Positions 58,121 to 64,000 of a stretch of DNA of 64,000 nt are shown here, piece by piece. The notes under the pieces are model-generated. The model saw only the letters and a list, made by a program, of their open reading frames with translations. It made no database searches and was not told where the DNA came from. Numbering within the stretch: position 1 is the first letter of the stretch; each line of letters begins with the position of its first letter. Origin of the DNA: Gigaspora margarita (lineage: Eukaryota; Glomeromycota; Glomeromycetes; Diversisporales; Gigasporaceae); the NCBI GenBank assembly GCA_009809945.1, contig WTPW01000370.1:138561-202560 (forward strand), in the 5' to 3' direction. Made by a program: the position numbers and the translations under genes.

Positions 58121-59438
58121 TAGGGATCCAAAATTTCTGCTGCGACAGACCCCAAATTCTGCCTGCTTTACAACCCGAATTATGCGAATTATGCGATAAA
58201 TTTTTTAAAATTATGCTACAGATTATGCGAATCAGATAGAAATATGCGAAAATATGCGATCACCAGAGTTGTAAATTTATCATTGTAAATTTTTATTATT
58301 ATCATTATCGTAAGTTACTGAACCCATCAGTAACTTACCAATAAAACCACAGCATCTGTGTACTATAAAATTATTGAAAAGAATCGCATTACAAAACTTC
58401 ATTTGCATGGAGATGGGATAAAATACGCATGCGCATTAATGCATATTGTACGCATTTTTTGAAAATTCGTGCATAATAAAAAAAAAATAAAAGAAACTTT
58501 GATGGGGTAACACAGGTAAAACTGTAATTGTTTTCTAAATTTATTATGCCAGAAAACCTTTGTTAGATATTACCTTTTCCAACAGTTTTCTAAAAAATTT
58601 TCATATCAAAACTTATGGTGTAATATGCAACTTTTATTGTGGTATTCTAAACAGAATTTTATAACATATTCAATAACAATAAGTTTAGATATGAGATCAA
58701 AACAAACTAATAATATAATAATTATAATAATTTAGGGTAAGTGTTAGCATTAAAGCAAAGGTAAGTAGAGAATTAGCAAAGACTGTCTCTACTCAAAATT
58801 TCGCAAGAAATTTTTTTTGTTAAAATGCGAAGGAGGTTTCATAAGCAAATTATGAGTTACTCGCATTTTTTTAAAATGCCTCTATTCCTTCGATTTCACG
58901 TTACATTAGATCTTCGATCTGATAGTTTTAATAATTTTATAAAAATATTGGTAAAGTTGTATATCACATCAAAGGTTTTCTGCCATAATAAATTTAGAAA
59001 ATATTTATAGTTTTACCTGTGTAAAATGCGCATGATTCGGAAACATGCACACAATTCGCAATTATGCGCACGCATGAAACCCAACTCTACTTTTGCGTCC
59101 TAACAAAAAATTCCCTACAAAATTTTAGTAAAATATATGTTTCTTGTTAAACTTTATATTGCTTTGACGATATGTTTTATTACTTACGGTAACATTCGTA
59201 CCGTTATTTGAAATTTCAAATCTGATGATTTATGTTTCATATAATCAAATGGGAACTGGTGAGGAAAATTGATAAACCCGATAGTACTTATCTTTTAATT
59301 CCTGCATTTTATGCGCAGATTATGCTTTATTAATTATGCGAAATTCATNCTAATATGCGAATATGCTGTCGCATATGCTTCTGCGCTAAAATCTAATTTA
59401 TGCGCAGATTATGCTATCGCAGATCCGCGGTATCCCTA
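58121..59438. mobile_element. Non-autonomous hAT-type element with perfect 8-bp target duplication
   Basis: Ends TAGGGATCC and GGTATCCCTA, flanked by GCCTCATG on both sides (58113-58120, 59439-59446). Both ends have dense ATTATGCG/GCGCATAAT words, at least ten on the right and six on the left, the likely subterminal repeats. The interior has a second inverted-repeat element (58510-59022) and no transposase frame. Confidence 0.92.
58510..59022. mobile_element. Inverted-repeat element nested in the hAT-type element
   Basis: The left ACACAGGTAAAACTGTAATT + GTTTTCTAAATTTATTATG is mirrored at the right (CATAATAAATTTAGAAAA, then TAGTTTTACCTGTGT). About 55-bp ends, 513 bp in all, no coding frame of note. 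Confidence 0.82.
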
Positions 59439-59551
59439 GCCTCATGTGACAGAAGTGTCACGTGTGCCGGATATGTCACATGTTGCAATTAAGGCATAAG
59501 TGACTGATGTGATCGAAGTGGCATAATTGATAGATCGATCATTTATGACAC

Positions 59552-60145
59552 AAGTGCCATATGTATTTATTAGTAGATAGTTTCTTATATATATGGGCGA
59601 GATTCGCTCCACTTTGTAGGCATGTTTGCCATGATATCTTAATATATATAATAAAGGACACTATAATCGATTCTATAAAATATATCACACACTCTTTCGA
59701 ATTGCCGAATCACACTATAAATACAAACCCTCTCGCTTGTATAAATACTAACAACTACGATACACCACCGCACAGTTTGTGTCTCTGTGCTCACGTGACT
59801 CCCTGTCGATAGTTGCTCCGTTAGCCTCGATTTCCGAGAGGTATTCGGTGTTAACCCGCGAAGTACCTCTCGGAAATCGGGGCTAACGGAGTAACTATCG
59901 ACCGGGAGTCATGTGAGCACAGAGACACGAAACTGTGCCGTAGTTGTTATTATTTATACAAGCGAGAGGGTTTATGTTTATAGTGTGATTTGGCAATTCG
60001 AAAGAGTGTGTGATGTATTTATATAATCGATTAGAGTGTGTCCTTTATTAATACAATTATAAGATCATGGCAAACAGCCTACAAAGTGGAGCGAATATCG
60101 CCCGTATATATAATAAATATCTATTAATAAAAAGATATGGCATTT
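59552..60145. repeat. ~594-bp near-palindrome (foldback element)
   Basis: The two ~290-bp halves are complementary almost throughout. Pairs include GGGCGAGATTCGCTCCACTT / AGTGGAGCGAATATCGCCC, AACCCTCTCGCTTGTATAAA / TTTATACAAGCGAGAGGGTT, GTCTCTGTGCTCACGTGACT / AGTCATGTGAGCACAGAGAC and GCCTCGATTTCCGAGAGGTA / TACCTCTCGGAAATCGGGGC. They meet at TTCGGTGTTAACCCGCGAAG near 59848. It is clearly less A+T-rich in the centre than its surroundings. By eye about 85-90% paired. No open frame explains it. Confidence 0.92.
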
Positions 60146-60154
60146 CTACCAGAA

Positions 60155-60225
60155 CTGACCGATCTGTCATTTATGCCAGTTCTTCCATATCTATCACTAA
60201 TGCCAGTTCTTCCTGATCCGCCATA
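60155..60225 (-). repeat. ~33-bp repeat with GCCAGTTCTTCC
   Basis: ATTTATGCCAGTTCTTCCAT, ACTAATGCCAGTTCTTCCTG and a first GACCGATCTGTC-like unit form a short array. It reads as RTGISDRYGRTGINDR on the minus strand, in a 66-residue frame with no known motif. Confidence 0.55.
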
Positions 60226-60399
60226 TATTGCAGAAACGGCGATCTGACATTTCGGGCGCAGCAATCCCATGACTTCCAATATCCGGGACCAGATCGGCAG
60301 GGCTAACAATCTCTCCTCCCCCACACATAAACATGTTTTTTTTTTATTTGTTTTTATTTTATTTTATTTTATTTGTGCAATATATTTTTAGGGTTTATG

Positions 60400-61860
60400 T
60401 AGGATGTTCAGGTAATACTTTCCTCCTGGATCGAATAGGTGATCAACTATTTCATTATTCATATTAGCAGCATCCATATTTTCGTCACCAACTTACGATA
60501 ACTATCAAATTGATCTACAGCTTCAAGACCTTCTAGGCCCTTCATACCAGGATATCCGCTTTCTGTAGGCCTTGAATTCCTTTAATTTCGTCTTCTTATC
60601 CTTACGATGGCAGACCTCATCTTTTTCTCATCAATCTCAGCAAATCTTCTATAGCCATATTCCTTGCCTTCGCCAACTCTAATTTCATTTTGATAGCAAC
60701 CATTTACATCCAACGTTTCTATGACTTCGGATTCTTTAATTTGTAGGCAGTCTTTCGAAATTAGTTGACTCTTTTTATCCAATTTTCGCATGCACCGCAT
60801 AGAGCTTCTCCCACTAGAGTTTCTTCCTTTTTATTGTTTCTTTCTTTGTCACCTTCGTTATTAGCTCTAACCAACATTTCACGATTACTTTTATCTAGGG
60901 CTTCGTCACCCACAATTTCCTCTTCTGGTTTCAATGCATTCAACGCCCTTTTATTAATAACTTCCATTTCAGGCTTTCGATGATTCTACAAGGCTTCTTT
61001 TTTAACTTTGATGCCGCCTTTGAGAATGGGTTCAATCATTTGTCTAAGTGATCAATTTCAGTGGCCTTTTCTACAGTCTTGAGAGCTTCTTTGTTCTTCT
61101 TGTCGACTCTGGTTTCGACTTCGAATTTTATATTTTCATTTCCATTTTCACAGCAAGGTCCAACCTATTTGTCTCGTCGGCGCTTCCTATTTCAGCAACT
61201 CTTATTCGATCATTAGATAGGTCGCCTTCGTCCCTTCTTTTGGTTTCTTTGTACATTCTGATGTCTTGCGTTTTTCTTTGTAAGGCTCAAATTTTCTTCG
61301 ATAATGATCACCAACATCGATTGTTCCTTCAGCAAGTTCCATATCGACGGATTTTGGACAATAATCAGATGCCTTTTCCTTCTCCACACATCCACCCCTT
61401 TTAACTCCAACTTCCTCACTTTCATCCCTTTTAACGCTATTCGCTTCCGGGGAATTTTAGGCAACTTCTTTTTCCGGGGCCCACTTGCATACAATGGCTT
61501 CGTATTCGGCGGCTACTTTTCGAAAGATATCTAATTCATTTTCTTGCTCCTCGTCGGAGCCAAAAACAACATTATCATAGGTTCTTCTATGGTATTATCG
61601 AGGTCATAGTAAGTGTCAAGAACTTCCGTTATGGTAGGTCTTATATCCCATTCAAGTGTTACCTTTTTGTCACTTTCATCATCAAATTTGCTAACCTTTA
61701 TCTTTCCGAATTCCTTTATTTTATCGTCGGAATTCATAGGTAAAACCTTCGATTCTACTTCTTCAAATTTTATTTCTTTTCGATTCTATTCATTTGTGCC
61801 ACTTTTCCAAGGCGTTGGCATGAAATTCCTGTAAGGTGTATTCATAACTACCTTGCTGTT
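60400..61860 (-). pseudogene. Decayed kinase-tail plus Sel1-repeat gene
   Basis: The minus strand begins near 61740 with a kinase C-lobe tail, EWDIRPTITEVLDTYYDL + EEPMIM, matching the end of the fungal TKL kinases (xWDxDPxxRPTITEVLDxxY). It continues with traces of Sel1 units: KASDYCPKSVDMELAEGTID + VGDHYRR (about 61300-61390) and VIETLDVNGCYQNEI (about 60660-60730). Other parts are lysine/glutamate-rich and show only weak Sel1 rhythm. Many stops and frame changes. In these fungi kinases with C-terminal Sel1 repeats are a known architecture, here in the order kinase then Sel1, opposite to the order at 23-26 kb. Less A+T-rich than the neighbourhood. Confidence 0.7.
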
Positions 61861-61861
61861 A

Positions 61862-62018
61862 CAAGTCACTCTCGTTATAGTAAAGTCGTTGGGCTGAAGA
61901 ATTTTCTTTACTATATCGAGAGCTCTTTATATAGTAAAGTTTATATTTGTTCTAAAAAAAATCTTCACTATAAGCAATCTTCACTATATCGAGAGTTCAC
62001 TATAACGAGAGTGACTTG
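61862..62018. mobile_element. Tc1/mariner-type MITE, copy 1 (TA flanks)
   Basis: Ends CAAGTCACTCTCGTTATAGT and ACTATAACGAGAGTGACTTG. TA lies at 61860-61861 and 62019-62020. The interior has repeated CACTATATCGAGAG words. Nearly the same as copy 2 at 62174-62330. Confidence 0.9.
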
Positions 62019-62035
62019 TATTTGCCATATGATTT

Positions 62036-62130
62036 GACTGGTCGAATTTTAAGCACCTTCGGTGCTTAAAATCGACCAATCAAATAGCATACAGCAAATA
62101 ACTCAGTTATTCGGCACTTCGTGCCGAATA
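62036..62130. repeat. Two strong hairpins between the MITE copies
   Basis: Hairpin 1: ATTTTAAGCACC-TTCG-GTGCTTAAAAT, with a longer pairing ATTTGACTGGTCG / CGACCAATCAAAT around it. Hairpin 2: AGTTATTCGGCAC-TTC-GTGCCGAATAACT. In RNA, hairpin 1 would have a C(UUCG)G tetraloop. No T-run or gene end is adjacent, so a terminator role is not supported. Confidence 0.85.
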
Positions 62131-62173
62131 ACTATTAATTATGGTTCATAAACTGAAACGTCACTAGATACTA

Positions 62174-62330
62174 CAAGTCACTCTCGTTATAGTAAAGTCG
62201 TTGGGCTGAAGAATTTTCTTCACTATATCGAATATTCACTATATCGAGAGCTCTTTATATAGTAAAGTTTATATTTGTTCTAAAAAAAATCTTCACTAAA
62301 TCGAGAGTTCACTATAACGAGAGTGACTTG
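62174..62330. mobile_element. Tc1/mariner-type MITE, copy 2 (TA flanks)
   Basis: Same ends and interior as copy 1, with a few differences in the middle (extra TATTCACTATATCGA, other changes). TA at 62172-62173 and 62331-62332. Same orientation as copy 1. Confidence 0.9.
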
Positions 62331-62699
62331 TATCCAATAAAAATTAGTACACATGTTAAATAAAGGATTACCCAAATGATCGGTCATCATTTGTTGAATG
62401 TTTGCCATTTGTATTTTGGCTAAATAACCATGTCATTTTCATACCTGTTGTAAAGTGACATTCTAATCGAATAATAAGGTCAGGTATGAAGTGATTAGAA
62501 AAAAAAACAGTAGACAAAAAATAATGTATTTACTTTTTTAAAAAATAAAAAAAAGTTCGTGAATAATAATTTAACGATTACAAAATGATATAAATCATTT
62601 TCGAATTTACAAATGGCATGTTAATCGACATGAATGTAAAATGATGCGAACATATATATTATTTAAAACATGCATTATACAAGTTTTTCGTGATCGTTA
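62331..62699. other. Spacer
   Basis: A+T-rich, no gene. Confidence 0.4.
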
Positions 62700-62874
62700 G
62701 GATGTCAACTCTATGCAAAATGACTTAATGACCAAATGACCCGGTCATTTGGAAATGACCATAGTCATTGGTCACGAGTCATTTCCAAATGACCAAAATT
62801 TGAATGATCTCAAATGACTGGTCATTTTGAGGTCATTTGAAAAATTGGCAAATGACCAGGTTATTTACCATCCC
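62700..62874. mobile_element. AATGACC-rich short element, copy 2
   Basis: It ends in TTACCATCCCTGG, the complement of a CCAGGGATGGTAA end typical of a hAT-like MITE, and begins near GGATGTCAACTC. In between are some fifteen AATGACC/GGTCATT words in both directions. Same family as 57682-57776, where the start is GATGGTAAATGAC. Confidence 0.7.
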
Positions 62875-62999
62875 TGGCGTCTAACGAGTTAAATTATGCG
62901 CATATTGTGCAGTATCATAATCCTGGACGCCCTAATGCAGAGTAACGATTGTACAACAAAAATAAAAGTTTAAAATTCATACCTTGACATGATTTAATT

Positions 63000-64000
63000 C
63001 TCAATTTGTTTTACTGTAAGAACCTAAAAATGAGAGTAACAAGAAACAAATTTCAACAACTCCAAAAATTTATTATTGAGAAAACACATTACTTGTTACG
63101 ATTATACAGTTTTAGGATCGTTGAATTAATTAAAAGCGAGAAATTTACAGGAGTGTATCATGCTGTTTTTAAAAATAAAATTACCATTCAATTAAATCAT
63201 TCGAAAACTATGAGCTAACTATTAATGAAGACATTAATGAGGTAATTTTCAATGTTACTTCGAATAATGCGTTATTAGATTTTAAATATTACAAATACAT
63301 CATTAAATTGTCATCCTTATCCATATGTTTAGCTTAAGTTATATCATAGAGTGGAAATACACCCAATATTATACGTTTTAATGGTGTTATTAGAAATGAA
63401 GGTAGAATAATACATATTCTCGGTTTCTTTACTTATAAAGTGAATTTTGTGTTAACGTTATATATATATATATATTGATGTATATAAAGGAGATTCAAAT
63501 ATTATACCTTATATGCTGATTTTTGAGGACATTAACGGTGGAACTTTGAGATCATATTTACGTGAAAATTCACAACACTTTTCATCGACTGAAATGATTA
63601 ATTCCTCAATGCAAATTGCAAATGCTGTTAGATATTTACATGTTTAAGGGATGGTTAATCTTGGATTGGTAATATTTAGAGTATCATTAGAATAATTTCT
63701 TTTTTTTTGAATTTGTTATTAAATTAACATACTATTTCCAATAGCATTCAGAAAATATATTTATTCATTATAAAAATATAAAACTCGCAGATTATGGGTT
63801 TTCAAACAGATTAAAAAGACAAGATGTTAAGCATCAATATCTCAGATTTTATAAAAAAATCTGACGTATATAATGTTGGCATCCTTATGCAAGAAATATA
63901 CAATAACTGTCAATTTACCGAAAAATGTCGGTCTTATAGATGAATATATTAAGATCTATAACAGCATAGATTTTTTTGACGAATTCATTTGGCTGATGTT
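63000..64000 (+). pseudogene. Decayed protein kinase, runs off the window
   Basis: The plus strand gives, with breaks, LIKSEKFTGVYHAVFKNKI (a poor glycine-loop/VAIK region), IIRFNGVIRNEGR, MLIFEDINGGTLRSYLRENS, SSMQIANAVRYLHV, then GMVNLGL in place of the catalytic GIVHRDL. A likely 76-bp intron follows (63669-63744, GTAATA to CAATAG), then HSENIFIHYKNIKLADYGFS (DYG for DFG) and NRLKRQD. The catalytic His-Arg-Asp is lost, so the product could not phosphorylate. Stops and frame changes elsewhere confirm decay. The intron in the catalytic loop marks it as a genomic, not retro-copied, duplicate. The C-lobe continues beyond 64000. Confidence 0.78.
63669..63744 (+). other. Probable intron in the kinase relic
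   Basis: GTAATATTTAG at the start, a T-rich interior, and TTTCCAATAG at the end. Joining its sides puts the HRDL-equivalent directly before HSENIFIH, as expected for the kinase catalytic loop. Confidence 0.7.

Noticed and set aside
57846-58239. Cysteine-rich or DVP-repeat peptides
   Set aside because: They run from a palindrome through a 9-bp repeat into a hAT-type element end; different frames read differently, with no conserved start.
62036-62130. Rho-independent terminator pair
   Set aside because: Strong hairpins without T runs, in a fungal genome and not at a gene end.
1-64000. tRNA or rRNA genes
   Set aside because: No sequence with a convincing tRNA B-box and cloverleaf, and no conserved rRNA stretch, was found by eye.

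Overview
The window looks like a scaffold piece from an arbuscular-mycorrhizal fungus of the Rhizophagus type (Glomeromycota). The reasons are very high A+T with huge non-coding stretches, and the expanded families typical of these genomes: F-box/leucine-rich (RNI-like) proteins, Sel1-repeat proteins, tyrosine-kinase-like kinases with HRDLHSGN and DLG motifs, an RNF213-like AAA+ family, and many hAT and Tc1/pogo elements. This rests on family recognition from memory, not on a search. Short N runs and one 306-base N gap show a draft assembly.

Layout. 0.8-2.6 kb: an intact F-box-like/LRR gene (+). 3.3-19.2 kb: three collinear pieces of one decayed RNF213-like gene (-), at about 19.2-18.7, 16.85-14.7 and 4.6-3.3 kb. 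The last two are separated by about 10 kb of non-coding DNA lying exactly at an intron position in the Walker A loop. That block holds a diverged tandem duplication (5.54-7.70 and 7.70-11.3 kb), a hAT-type insertion with an 8-bp target duplication, ~100-bp repeat arrays and foldback elements. 23.1-26.3 kb: a Sel1-repeat array followed by a protein kinase (-), both broken mainly at homopolymers. 28.0-34.8 kb: a large nested inverted-repeat structure around a nearly complete pogo-like DNA transposon (30.48-33.47 kb).

38.5-39.35 kb: a dead LRR gene copy (+). 40.5-55.9 kb: mostly gene-poor and full of small inverted-repeat elements and short tandem arrays, with one clean gene at 53.2-54.3 kb (+), a family of unknown role with an F-box-like start. 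55.97-57.05 kb: a hAT-type element with another inverted-repeat element nested in it. 58.1-59.4 kb: another hAT-type element with a perfect 8-bp target duplication. 59.55-60.15 kb: a ~594-bp near-palindrome. 60.4-61.85 kb: a decayed kinase-tail/Sel1 gene (-). 61.86-62.33 kb: two copies of a small TA-inserting element bracketing two strong hairpins. 63.0-64.0 kb: a decayed kinase (+) running off the window.

Only two genes look intact (819-2639 and 53185-54324). The rest of the coding signal is relics of expanded signalling and ubiquitin-type families, and most of the sequence is mobile-element and repeat DNA. No tRNA, rRNA or CRISPR array was found.
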